IMG/VR virus record: IMGVR_UViG_3300036766_001364
Span: 64,001-128,000 of that record
Source: a virus
Length of the DNA: 64,000 bases
Direction: 5' to 3' (one strand)
Within the stretch, counting starts at the first letter, position 1. Each line of letters starts with the position of its first letter. This document shows, one piece after another, positions 43,683-52,638 of this stretch. A model generated the notes under the pieces. It was not told the DNA's origin. It ran no database searches and saw nothing but the letters and a program-made list of their open reading frames with translations. The translations under genes and the position numbers were made by a program.

Positions 43683-44111
43683 ATGGACGCCTCTGCTGCG
43701 AAGGAGCACTCGCCCGCCCTCGTCCTGCAGCGCGAGGGGCGCGCGGCCGTCCACGGCGCGCACCGCGTCGGGAGGCTCAACGCTCGGCTCGCGGTCGCGG
43801 TCACGCGGCGCGTGGGCTCGATGTGGGCGGCGTACGCGTTCGCGCTCCTCGCCCTGATCTCCCTGCCCGCGGCGATCGCGACCGGCGAGCCGATCGTCAT
43901 AGTCGCCTGGATCGCGCAGACCTTCCTGCAGCTGGTGCTGCTGCCGATCGTCATCGTGGGGCAGAACGTCCAGGCGGCCGCGAGCGACGCGAGGGCGACG
44001 GCCGACCACGCGACCCTGAACGCGGTGCATGCGCTGACGGCCGACGTGCACACGATCAACGAGCGGCAGAGCGAGATCCTGGAGCGCCTCGACGCGCAGA
44101 CGGGCGGGTGA
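43683..44111 (+). CDS. DUF1003-family membrane protein, paralogue 1
   Basis: 142 residues, ATG 43683. Two membrane segments (about residues 47-67 WAAYAFALLALISLPAAIA and 72-92) are followed by the DUF1003 signature VGQNVQAAASDARATADHATLNAV...INERQSEILERL. N-terminus inside by positive charge. Tandem with a paralogue at 44117. DUF1003 function is not established; in a phage a holin, superinfection-exclusion or membrane-anchoring role is possible. Confidence 0.75.
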   Translation: MDASAAKEHSPALVLQREGRAAVHGAHRVGRLNARLAVAVTRRVGSMWAAYAFALLALISLPAAIATGEPIVIVAWIAQTFLQLVLLPIVIVGQNVQAAASDARATADHATLNAVHALTADVHTINERQSEILERLDAQTGG

Positions 44112-44116
44112 GGCCG

Positions 44117-44557
44117 GTGGACGTCGGGCAGGCGAAAGAGCACAGCCCGGCCGCGGTGCGCCGCAGGGACGTGTACGTCGCGGTGCACGGCAACCACCAC
44201 GTCGGCCAGTTCAACGCGCGCGTCGCGGTGGCGATCAGCAGGGCCGTCGGCTCGATGTGGTGCGCGTACGCCGTCGCGCTCTGTTCGGTCCCGCTCGTCG
44301 CGCTGGCGCTGAAGACGGGAGACGCGCTCACCGTCGCGTGGTTCTCGGTCGGCGCGATCGACCTCGCGCTCCTGCCGATCCTCCTGGTGGGGCAGAACGT
44401 CGAGGCGGCGGCCCACGACGCCCGCGCCGAGGCCGACCACCTCACGCTCACGGCGCTCCACAGGCTGACGGCGAACGTCCACGAGATCAACGAGCTGCAG
44501 ACGAAGATCCTCGAGCAGCAGAGCGAGATACTGGCGCGCCTCGACGCCGGCGCGTAG
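44117..44557 (+). CDS. DUF1003-family membrane protein, paralogue 2
   Basis: 146 residues from GTG 44117 (preceded by GGTGAGG). Same plan as the protein at 43683: two membrane segments and then LVGQNVEAAAHDARAEADHLTLTALHRLTANVHEIN and a coiled-coil-like ILEQQSEILARL. The two copies share the KEHSPA start and differ mainly in the first loop, so they arose by tandem duplication. A hetero-oligomer is plausible. Confidence 0.75.
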   Translation: MDVGQAKEHSPAAVRRRDVYVAVHGNHHVGQFNARVAVAISRAVGSMWCAYAVALCSVPLVALALKTGDALTVAWFSVGAIDLALLPILLVGQNVEAAAHDARAEADHLTLTALHRLTANVHEINELQTKILEQQSEILARLDAGA

Positions 44558-44587
44558 GTTTACTAGCGGCGTAGGTTAGACCATGAT
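44557..44587 (+). promoter_or_regulatory. Putative promoter, GGTTTA-N19-CATGAT, leaderless
   Basis: GGTTTA 44557-44562, CATGAT 44582-44587, six bases, ATG 44594. Confidence 0.5.
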
Positions 44588-44593
44588 GGGCGC

Positions 44594-44776
44594 ATGGCGA
44601 CTCGCGCCGGCGCGGCCAACCCATTCTACGGCAGGCACCACACCGTCGAGGCGCGCGAGCGCATCGCCGTCGCGCGGCGCGGGCGCGCGCACGACCCCGA
44701 GGTGAGGGCCAGGATCTCGGCGTCGGTGAGGCTCGCCATCGAGTCGCGCCGCGCTGTCAGGAGCGGACCGCTGTGA
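44594..44776 (+). CDS. Orphan NUMOD3 peptide, remnant of a homing endonuclease
   Basis: 60 residues. ANPFYGRHHTVEARERIAVARRGRAHDPEVRARIS matches the NUMOD3 motif found in the DNA-binding tails of GIY-YIG and HNH endonucleases, but no nuclease domain is present. ATG 44594 sits 6 nt after a CATGAT -10, so it may be expressed as a leaderless mRNA. Either a decayed homing gene or a small DNA-binding protein. Its end overlaps the next start. Confidence 0.6.
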   Translation: MATRAGAANPFYGRHHTVEARERIAVARRGRAHDPEVRARISASVRLAIESRRAVRSGPL

Positions 44777-47559
44777 CGGCGTTCTACGTGAGGAAGACCG
44801 GGGTCAACACGAACGGCGGGACGTCTCCGACGGTCCGCTCGACGGGCACCGACGGGCACTCTAACAGCAACACGACGTTCACAGCGGCGTCGGCTTCATG
44901 GACGTCGGCCGACATCGGGCACTACATCCAGGTCAACACCACGACCGTCTCGATCAGGAAGATCGTGGCCGTGCCAGACGGACAGACGTTGACGCTCGAC
45001 TCTGCGCTCGGCACCACTCAGACGGGTAGGACGTGGACCGTCGGCGGGGCCTTCCTGACGCTGCAGAAAGCCGTGTTCGACCTGAAGACGGTCAACGGCG
45101 CGCCCGCGTCAGCGCAGGGCGACGTCGTGTACGTCGGTCCCGGCGACTATCGGTCTGACGCGTTCGTCGTGGGTTCTTCGCCCGGTCAGACGGGCCTAGT
45201 CCTGATCCAGGGCGACTACGAGGGCGACGAGACCGGAGACGCGCCGGGAGAGATCCAGCTCAGCAACGCGGATCTTCAAAATGCCACCGCTCTGGAAATC
45301 AGAAACGTGTCTTTTTACGGCAGCGGCGTGAACATCCGAATAGGCAACGCCGCCGCCGGCAACGTGTTCAGGTTCATAGACTGCGCGTTCATATCGGCGG
45401 TCGGCGCCACCACTGGATTCCCCAACAGCAGCATAGGGCTCTTCAACGTCTTGCTCGGCGTAGCAGCCCAATCTATGGGAGAGATCCTCATCGACCGCTG
45501 TTATTTCAGCAGCATAAGCGCGAGAGGCGGATCGGCAAACCCGTCGATCTACATAGGGTACAACGTGTCCGGCACGACGACCGAATTCTCGTTGGCCATG
45601 ACCGTTCGAAACACGATGATCCTCCATCTTCGCAACGCATCCCCTATACAGATAGCCTCTAGCAACGGCGCGACTGGCGCGGACAGCGCCATAAAGCTGT
45701 CGGATCTCACGGTGACTCATTGCACGTTCATCACCAGCGCTTCAGACACTGGCGTCGCCGGTGTCCTTCAACTTCTTTCGACGAGCGGCAAGGTCACGGG
45801 CGTGCCGACCAGGAACTGGAAGTTCTTCTACAACGTCGGGATAGTGGCTGGAGCCGGAGGCGAAGTCTACGGCAACATCACCACCGGACAGATCACGGAG
45901 AACAACAACGTGTGGGCCGCGAACAAGGGCGCGGCGCCGGTCATAGGCGCGAACGTGACTGCCGGCGGCAACACGTCGCTATTGGCCACCACGGCGACGA
46001 ACTACCCGTGGTTTCTATTCGGTCAGGAGAGGACTTACGGACAGTCGCCCAAGCCGTTCGGCACTCCGGTGCTTGGGATCTCGACGGCCATCGGGCTCGC
46101 CGCCGAGAGCACCGTGGCGTCTGCCGCTGAGGACGCGACGAGGGCGTCGAGGCCGTCGTCGGCGAAGGTCGCGATCACGTCTGGGGCTCTCGAGATCCCG
46201 ATCGCGGCGCGTGAGACCTCGACGGTCCGCACGGGGGCGAACGCGCTCAGATTAGACCAGAGCGGTTCACAAGAGTTCTTGCTGCCGGTGAACGCCGGTC
46301 AGACGACGATCAGCGTGTACGCCAGGTACGACTCGAACTACGCGGCGTTCAAGTTCGGCAATCAAGTGGCCCCACCGCAGGTCGTCCAGGCGTCGGCGCC
46401 GACGAACATCGCCGTGCACCCGACGGGCAGATGGATCGCGATCGTGGGCGGGACCAACAACATCCTGGTCTACGCCCTCGATCCGTCCACGGGCGCGATC
46501 GGCGCGCGACGCGCGAGCCCGGCCACGATGCCGGCCGGCGGCGCGACCCACGCACAGTGGAACCCCGCCGGGACATACCTCGCGGTGGCGAGCACCAGCA
46601 GCCCGTTCATCGAGGTATACCCGTTCGACCCCGCGACGGGAGCGATCAGCGACAAGGTCGCCAACCCGGGCACGCTCCCGACGGGTGCCGGGAACTCGGT
46701 CGCGTGGAGCCCCGACGGCGCGTACGTCGCCGTCACCCACACGACCAGCCCATTCATCAGCGCATACCCGTTCTCGACTTCATTCGGAACGAAGGTGGCA
46801 GACCCCGGCACGCTCCCCGCCGGCATCGGCCGCCAGGTGGCCTGGAACCCAGCCGGAACGTGCGTAGCGGTCGCCCACGACACGAGCCCGTTCGTCACCG
46901 CCTGGCCGTGGAGCGCGGGGTTCGGGACGAAGGTGGCGGATCCCGGCACGCTGCCGTCGGCGGCCCGGACGGCGATCGCGTGGAGCCCCGACGGATCGTA
47001 CGTCGGCGTGGTCGGGGGGACGACTCCGTTCATCGAGGTGTACCCGTTCACCACGGGCTTCGGCGCGAAGGTGGCGGACCCAGGCACGCTGCCGTCTGGG
47101 TCTTCCACCGAGGCGGGCGGCATCCAGTGGACGGCCAGCGGCAACTACGTCGTCAGGACGAGCAACAGCAGCGCTTTCGTTGAGATCTGGCCGTGGAGCG
47201 CGGGGTTCGGGACGAAGGTGGCGGATCCCGGGACGGTGCTCGGCGGCTTAGCCGGCGGTCTCGGCATCGTCGGCAAGGGCAAGTTCATCTTCAGCCAGAA
47301 CGAGTCGGCCGCCGCAACCGCCTATTCGACGTTCGGATACCGGTTCAACCACGCCCCCACGATGTCGGTCAAGGACGGGCTCGAGATCGGAGTGGCCGAC
47401 GCAGAGACTCAGATGGTCGGCGCGGCGAACCAGTGGGAGCAGCTCTCTCTCGTGTTCACCGCAACGGCGGCGGGGTTCGTCACCGTCAGGTTGGCCGCCC
47501 CCGGGTCTCCGGGCAGCACGACTGGGAAGGCGTTCTTCGACGACTTCGCGGCCGCGTAG
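44773..47559 (+). CDS. Tail-fibre/adhesin: beta-helix plus beta-propeller
   Basis: 928 residues, GTG 44773 overlapping the previous stop. Residues 1-100 are a baseplate/fibre-type N-terminus; 100-450 look like a right-handed parallel beta-helix (repeated IRNVSFYGSGVNIRIGN-like turns), as in pectate-lyase or tailspike folds; 550-830 are tandem propeller blades with VAWSPDGAYVAV and AYPFSTSFGTKVADPGTLP; the end is a jelly-roll (LVFTATAAGFVTVRL). Likely host-cell binding or polysaccharide degradation. Two roughly 40-bp stretches of the blade region are nearly identical (46905 and 47191). Confidence 0.75.
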   Translation: MTAFYVRKTGVNTNGGTSPTVRSTGTDGHSNSNTTFTAASASWTSADIGHYIQVNTTTVSIRKIVAVPDGQTLTLDSALGTTQTGRTWTVGGAFLTLQKAVFDLKTVNGAPASAQGDVVYVGPGDYRSDAFVVGSSPGQTGLVLIQGDYEGDETGDAPGEIQLSNADLQNATALEIRNVSFYGSGVNIRIGNAAAGNVFRFIDCAFISAVGATTGFPNSSIGLFNVLLGVAAQSMGEILIDRCYFSSISARGGSANPSIYIGYNVSGTTTEFSLAMTVRNTMILHLRNASPIQIASSNGATGADSAIKLSDLTVTHCTFITSASDTGVAGVLQLLSTSGKVTGVPTRNWKFFYNVGIVAGAGGEVYGNITTGQITENNNVWAANKGAAPVIGANVTAGGNTSLLATTATNYPWFLFGQERTYGQSPKPFGTPVLGISTAIGLAAESTVASAAEDATRASRPSSAKVAITSGALEIPIAARETSTVRTGANALRLDQSGSQEFLLPVNAGQTTISVYARYDSNYAAFKFGNQVAPPQVVQASAPTNIAVHPTGRWIAIVGGTNNILVYALDPSTGAIGARRASPATMPAGGATHAQWNPAGTYLAVASTSSPFIEVYPFDPATGAISDKVANPGTLPTGAGNSVAWSPDGAYVAVTHTTSPFISAYPFSTSFGTKVADPGTLPAGIGRQVAWNPAGTCVAVAHDTSPFVTAWPWSAGFGTKVADPGTLPSAARTAIAWSPDGSYVGVVGGTTPFIEVYPFTTGFGAKVADPGTLPSGSSTEAGGIQWTASGNYVVRTSNSSAFVEIWPWSAGFGTKVADPGTVLGGLAGGLGIVGKGKFIFSQNESAAATAYSTFGYRFNHAPTMSVKDGLEIGVADAETQMVGAANQWEQLSLVFTATAAGFVTVRLAAPGSPGSTTGKAFFDDFAAA
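46600..47235 (+). repeat. Tandem beta-propeller blade repeats
   Basis: About five in-frame repeats of roughly 130-140 bp encoding WSPDGxYVAV...PF...FGTKVADPGTLP. The segments around 46905-46945 and 47191-47231 are almost identical in DNA, so recombination between blades is likely. Confidence 0.65.
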
Positions 47560-47565
47560 GCGGCT

Positions 47566-50500
47566 GTGACAGACACGAAGGGCTTCGACTTCTTCAGGGT
47601 CGGTGAACCGTACCCGGCGCTCGGCAGCCTGGGAGCCATCGGCTTTGACCTGTGGCGCGTCGGCGAGCCGCTCTCCGATTTCGTCTCGGCGCTGATCAAC
47701 GTCAGCGGCTCGGCTGCGATCAACGTCGAGGCGAGCGGCAACAGCGTCAGCAGCGCGGCGGTCGTCCCCATCGAGCAGGGGGCGACGGTCCATTCCACGG
47801 CCCTGACTCCCGTCGAATGGGATCGCGCTGTCGCCGAGGCGGGCGCGTCGCCGATCGAGGCAAAGATCGAAGTGTCCGGTCAGAGAGCGCCGCTGATCGA
47901 GGCCGCCGACCGCGTCGCCGGGCTGTCTGTGACAGAGATCGAGGCGACCGGATATTCCGCCAGTGATGGACAGATCAACCTCGAGACCGCGCTCTTTGGG
48001 CTCGCAGCGCTCCGCGTCGAAGCGACCGGATATACAAAGAGCGACGGACCGATCAACTTCGAAGCGCGCCGGTCAGAAGCGGCGACAGCAGAGATCGAAG
48101 TCGAGTCTCTCAGGCGATTCAGCGTCATCGTCGACGTCGTGGCGACGGCCGAGATCGGCGTCGAGTCCAGCAAGAAGATCGCGCCGAGCGCGGCGGGCAT
48201 CCGCGTCGAGGCGAAGAAGACCGTCGGGCCGCAAGTTTCCATCGTCAGGCTCGAGTTCGGATCGGCCTTGACATTCCTGCACGTCCAGCAGACCGTCCGC
48301 TTCGAGCACCTCACCGCGCCGGGGGCGGTCGTCCGGACCGCTAGGGCCAGCTTCGAAGCGAACGCGGCGATGGACCCGCCCGGCGCTGCGGAGGTGAGCC
48401 TCGAGATCGTGAACGCGATGAACCAAGCGCTCATCGCGACAGAGAGCGCCGCGGTCGTGACCCAACAGCTGAGCGTTCAGATCGAGAGCCTCCCGAGCAA
48501 CATCGCGCAGCCTAGCGAGATCGCCGTAGAACAGCTCGAACTGGTGCTCGGCGTGGCCGTCGAGCAGATCGAAGCGGTCAACCTCACGCCGCTCGCTACG
48601 GAACTCGCCGAGATCAACGTCGAGTCGTTCAGGCGGGCCGGGACGGCGTCGGCTGCGCTCCCGATCGAGAGCCACGCGACCGTCACGCGGGTCGCTGGCG
48701 TCAACATCGAAGCGATCCTCGCGCGCGCCGGCGAGACAGAGATCGAATCGCTCGCAGCCATCGCGGTCGCGAGGGCGACAGCGTTCGAGGAGACGACGGC
48801 CGCGGCCCAGTCGGCCGCTGTCGGAGTCGAGTCGTGGGGGCCACCGATCGACCAGCAGGCCGGCGTCCGGTTCGAGGTCCTCGGGCCCGAGATCCGTGGT
48901 CTGAGGAAGATCCCGATCGAGAGCCGCAGGTGGTCGATCCAGATCGAGTGGATGGAGGTCGTCACCGGCCTGGCGCTGGTCCCTATCGAATCCAAGGCGG
49001 TCCAAGGAACGACCGCCGAAGTGCCCATCGAGTGGCTGCACGCGGGCAACGTCTCGGAGACGCATGACCTGCAGTTCGAAGAGACTCTGGGAGCGTCTGA
49101 ATCGAACGACGCTCCGCTTGAATCTACGGGGTACGTCGCCAGCGCTCTCGCCGAGCAGGTCGAATCGGTCGAGACGATCGACGCCGCGCGGGAGTCAGCG
49201 TTCGAAGAGACGACGGCCGCTGCCGTGGCGTCTGAGGCGCTCGTCGAGTCGCTCGTTCAAGTGGACGGCGTTGAGTTCGTTCCGATCGAGAGCGTCGAGC
49301 TGCTGGGCGTTGCCGTCCAGATTGCGGTCGAGTCAGAGACCGAAGTCGCGACCGACGTAGACGAGCAGTTCGAGCAGTTCATCGCCGCCGTCGGGACGAA
49401 CGAAGTCGAGATCGAGCAGCTCATCGACATCAGGGCGATGGACGTGTCGATCCCAATTGAGTCAAAGAGAGCGCTCGCCGTCGCTGGGGCCGCCGCGCTC
49501 GAAGAGACGCTCGCCGTCGCGCTCGCGCTCGACGCGCAGGTCGAAGCGAACGTCGCGGCCGATTCGATCTCCGAGATCGGCGTCGAGGCGTCTCCCGGAC
49601 TCGTCTCTTCGACGTCTGACGTCAACATCGAGTCTTTCGGACCGCTCGCGGCCGCGACCGTCGCCCCGCTCGAGTGGGACACCGGTCGCAGCATGCTCAG
49701 GCGTCCACCGATAGAGTGGCTCGCCGAGGTCTCTGCTCGGTCGGACATGCTCATCGAAGCGCGGGGGGTCGTCTCCGGAGCCGGCGGCGTCCAGCTCGAG
49801 GGAGAGCTCGCCGTCGCGCGACAGAGCCAGATCGGACTCGAAGAGACGCTCGGCGCTTCTCGAGCGGCGGCCGCACCGTTCGAAGAAGAGGCCTCTGTCA
49901 AGAGAGCTCCCGTCGCGCCGATCGAGGCGCTCTCTCTGCGGACATTCATCGCGGCCGACCCGATCGAGGCTCTGGGACTCGCCGCGGGCGTCTCTGACAC
50001 CGCGATCGAATGGCGACACGTGGTCGTCACAGTCGCGCAGCAGGGCACGGTCAACGTCGAGTGGGTCGCCCCCATATCGGACGCGCGAGCCGCCGATCTC
50101 GAAGCGCTCAAGGCCGTGCGCGGGCGCGCCGTCGAACACATCGAGTCGCGCGCTCCGGTGTCTGTCGCGGTCACCGAGCCAATCGAATCGACCGCCGCAG
50201 CAGCGCGACTGGCAGCGATCGTGATCGAATGGCGCACCGTCGGCGTCAGAGCGACCGCGCGCGCTCAGTTCGAGGTCGTGAGGGGACCGCGCGGGACCGC
50301 CGCGATCGGGCTTGAGTGGACGCGTCCCGGGTCGCAAACGCGCCAGTCTCCGCTCGAATGGACGATCGCAGCGACGGCCGCGCCCGCAGCGAAGATCGAA
50401 TCAGCGACGCCGTCGGTGGGACGGCGGGAGATCGACTGGGAATCGGGAGACGCTTCTGGACAGTTCGCCGTCAGGCAGGCTGAGCCGACGACGGTCGGCG

Positions 50501-50598
50501 AACTCATCGTGGACAGGCTCGTTCTCGGTGAACTGGAGATCACGGTCGTCACGGTCGGCCAGCTCACCGTCAAAGCTTTCGACGAGGAGGCGACATGA
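47566..50598 (+). CDS. Giant repeat protein of 14-residue (I/V)E repeats
   Basis: 1010 residues, GTG 47566. The first 40 residues contain two FFRVGEP/LWRVGEP copies. After residue 45 the whole chain is built of dozens of short repeats, most 14 or 15 residues long, ending in (I/V/F)E: for example ...TPVEWDRAVAEAGASPIE and VTEIEATGYSASDGQINLE. Charge and hydrophobic periodicity suggest a regular fibre or solenoid. A last segment (TVGELIVDRLVLGELEITVVTVGQLTV) is different. It lies between fibre genes and shares the repeat with the two following large genes. I know no family; structural tail fibre is inferred. Confidence 0.65.
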   Translation: MTDTKGFDFFRVGEPYPALGSLGAIGFDLWRVGEPLSDFVSALINVSGSAAINVEASGNSVSSAAVVPIEQGATVHSTALTPVEWDRAVAEAGASPIEAKIEVSGQRAPLIEAADRVAGLSVTEIEATGYSASDGQINLETALFGLAALRVEATGYTKSDGPINFEARRSEAATAEIEVESLRRFSVIVDVVATAEIGVESSKKIAPSAAGIRVEAKKTVGPQVSIVRLEFGSALTFLHVQQTVRFEHLTAPGAVVRTARASFEANAAMDPPGAAEVSLEIVNAMNQALIATESAAVVTQQLSVQIESLPSNIAQPSEIAVEQLELVLGVAVEQIEAVNLTPLATELAEINVESFRRAGTASAALPIESHATVTRVAGVNIEAILARAGETEIESLAAIAVARATAFEETTAAAQSAAVGVESWGPPIDQQAGVRFEVLGPEIRGLRKIPIESRRWSIQIEWMEVVTGLALVPIESKAVQGTTAEVPIEWLHAGNVSETHDLQFEETLGASESNDAPLESTGYVASALAEQVESVETIDAARESAFEETTAAAVASEALVESLVQVDGVEFVPIESVELLGVAVQIAVESETEVATDVDEQFEQFIAAVGTNEVEIEQLIDIRAMDVSIPIESKRALAVAGAAALEETLAVALALDAQVEANVAADSISEIGVEASPGLVSSTSDVNIESFGPLAAATVAPLEWDTGRSMLRRPPIEWLAEVSARSDMLIEARGVVSGAGGVQLEGELAVARQSQIGLEETLGASRAAAAPFEEEASVKRAPVAPIEALSLRTFIAADPIEALGLAAGVSDTAIEWRHVVVTVAQQGTVNVEWVAPISDARAADLEALKAVRGRAVEHIESRAPVSVAVTEPIESTAAAARLAAIVIEWRTVGVRATARAQFEVVRGPRGTAAIGLEWTRPGSQTRQSPLEWTIAATAAPAAKIESATPSVGRREIDWESGDASGQFAVRQAEPTTVGELIVDRLVLGELEITVVTVGQLTVKAFDEEAT

Positions 50599-52241
50599 CG
50601 ATCGCGTTCCGTGTCGCCTTGGGGTCGTCTGTCAGCTCGGGTTCGCCCGTGACGCTCGTGGTAACGGTGCCCGCCGGCGTCCAGAACAACGACGTCATGG
50701 TGATGGGAGTGACCGTCTATAACGGGTCGAACAGGTCTGTCTCGACCCCCAGCGGGTGGACGCTGCTCTCGAGGTTCAATCAGGGGGCGTTCGTCGCGCA
50801 GGTTCTCTTCTGGCGCAGGGCGAGCAGCGAGCCAGCGTCCTATAGCATCTCTATCGCCGGTTCGGGGACGACCTTCGCCGCTTCGGCGATCATCATCGCG
50901 CTGTCGGGAGCAGACACGTCTGCCCCGACGTCGGCCCAGTACGGCGGACAGGCCGGGCACGACAGCTCGAACACGATCTCGGCTGGGTCGATCGGCGCGT
51001 TCGCCGTGAGGAACGGCCTGAGCCTCTTCTTCGCCTCAGCGGAGGTGGCTTCGGCGCGCACGCCGGTCCCGCCGACGGGATACACCCAGCCCGCGGGCGG
51101 GAACGTCTTCGTAGCGCTCGCACAGACAGAGGTCGCGTACAAGGCGCTCTCGGCCGTGACGAGCGTCGGCGCACTGTCTGAGACGTGGGCGGGCACCACG
51201 TTCTCAAGCGTCGGCGGTCAGGTATTCATATTCGAGCCGCCCAATCCGATCGGCAATTCTGCGACGATCGGCGTCGAAGCGCGCGGGTTCGTGACGGCGG
51301 ACGCCGCCGTCCCGATCGAATCGAGAGAGGGCGCGGCCATCGTCCCCGCGATCGTGAACTTCGAGTCGCTCGCTTCCACAGTCGCGCAGACGGCGCTCGC
51401 CGGGCTCGAGTCTCTCGCTCGCGCGCGTGACCAGAGAGCGCCGCCGATCGAAGCCATGGCTGTCGCGCGCCGCGCCGCGAGCGTCCTCATTGAATCGAAA
51501 GCGGGCGCGACCGTCTCCGCTCAGGCGAGGGCGAACTTCGAGTCGCTCGCCACGACGGTCGCGCGGACGGCGCTCGTCCCGTTCGAGTCGCGCCGGAGCG
51601 CGCGTCGCTCCGCGCTCTTGCCGCTCGAGGCCACTGGCTATTCGGTCAGAGACGCTCTGGAGAACGTCGAAGTTGTCGGTCCGGCCTCTAGCCCGATCTC
51701 GGTGGACGCGAAGTCTGCGCTGGAGGCGAACACCGTCGTCCGCACGGCGCTGACTGTGGTGCTGGAGGTCAAGCGCGAGACGCGCGCCGTGGCCGGCGAC
51801 CAGATCGAAGTCGTGCGCGTCGTCGGCTCGCTGCTCAACGTCGTCCAGTCGGGCATACACAACGTTGAGGCGACGCGTCGACCCGCGCCAGACGGTGCGA
51901 TCAAGATCGAGGCGCAGTCTCGACTGGCGACGATCCCGGCGTCGCGTCCATTCCCGATCGAATGGATCAGGCGGGACGCCGTCCATCCCGACGCGCCGCT
52001 AGAGTGGTTCTTTGCCGGGATCGCGCCGGAGGCAGAGATCTCTGTCGAATCGGAGACGAGGGTCTCCCGAGCGGACGGGCGCGCTTTCGAATCGCTGGTC
52101 TCCGTCTCCGCCTCGGCGAAGATCCCATGGTCGCGCGACACGACGCAGCCGATCCCACCGACGCGCCTCGTCGCGGCGTCGACTATCGAGATAGACAGGT
52201 CGAACGCCGGCCGAGACCTGGGCGTCGTCGACCGTCCCTAG
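50595..52241 (+). CDS. Fibre protein: beta-sandwich head plus (I/V)E repeats
   Basis: 548 residues; ATG 50595 overlaps the previous stop. Residues 1-215 are a beta-sandwich typical of phage fibre domains (TPSGWTLLSRF...VLFWRRASSEPASYSIS). From 220 on the same 14-residue repeats as in the preceding protein occur (VPIESREGAAIVPAIVNFESLASTVAQTALAGLE). So a globular adhesin is grafted on the repeat stalk. It ends with a VVDRP tail and is followed by a promoter. Confidence 0.7.
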   Translation: MTIAFRVALGSSVSSGSPVTLVVTVPAGVQNNDVMVMGVTVYNGSNRSVSTPSGWTLLSRFNQGAFVAQVLFWRRASSEPASYSISIAGSGTTFAASAIIIALSGADTSAPTSAQYGGQAGHDSSNTISAGSIGAFAVRNGLSLFFASAEVASARTPVPPTGYTQPAGGNVFVALAQTEVAYKALSAVTSVGALSETWAGTTFSSVGGQVFIFEPPNPIGNSATIGVEARGFVTADAAVPIESREGAAIVPAIVNFESLASTVAQTALAGLESLARARDQRAPPIEAMAVARRAASVLIESKAGATVSAQARANFESLATTVARTALVPFESRRSARRSALLPLEATGYSVRDALENVEVVGPASSPISVDAKSALEANTVVRTALTVVLEVKRETRAVAGDQIEVVRVVGSLLNVVQSGIHNVEATRRPAPDGAIKIEAQSRLATIPASRPFPIEWIRRDAVHPDAPLEWFFAGIAPEAEISVESETRVSRADGRAFESLVSVSASAKIPWSRDTTQPIPPTRLVAASTIEIDRSNAGRDLGVVDRP

Positions 52242-52271
52242 GTTTCTGGACGGACCGTCTGGAGGTAGGTT
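52241..52271 (+). promoter_or_regulatory. Putative promoter, GGTTTC-N19-TAGGTT, leaderless
   Basis: GGTTTC 52241-52246 overlaps the stop codon by one base, TAGGTT 52266-52271, seven bases, ATG 52279. Confidence 0.5.
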
Positions 52272-52278
52272 CTGAACT

Positions 52279-52638
52279 ATGCCAAGTGAACGTTTCCCCG
52301 AGGGAACTACTGCGAGGTTCCTCTACACGCTTCGAGACAAGCAGCGTCGCGTGATCGACCTGACGGGGGCCCAACTGACGTACGCCGTATACGCGGAGGA
52401 TGCGGCTGTGACCGGTTCAGTGCCGCCCGCGTTCACTCCCAAAGAAGTGGGATCGGGAGTCGCTCTCGTCAACGCGGCCGGCGGAGTGATCAGGATCGAC
52501 TGGGACCCGGCCGAGAGCGTCGATCGGGCGGGCATATACGATTGGGAACTGCAGCTGCTCGAGTCGAACGGCGACAAGTGGCTCGCCGGTGAGGGGAAGG
52601 TCGTCATCAGGCCGGCGCGCCGCCTGGACACGGCGTAG
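52279..52638 (+). CDS. BppU-like N-terminal domain protein
   Basis: 119 residues from ATG 52279, probably leaderless. RFLYTLRDKQRRVIDLTGAQLTYAVYA and GVIRIDWDPAESVDRAGIYDWELQLLESNG follow the BppU-type N-terminal pattern (DLTGAxLxFxxR...G...YxxExxxxxxxG), a small beta-sandwich that docks fibres onto the baseplate. A similar protein is at 59364. One base separates it from the next gene. Confidence 0.65.
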   Translation: MPSERFPEGTTARFLYTLRDKQRRVIDLTGAQLTYAVYAEDAAVTGSVPPAFTPKEVGSGVALVNAAGGVIRIDWDPAESVDRAGIYDWELQLLESNGDKWLAGEGKVVIRPARRLDTA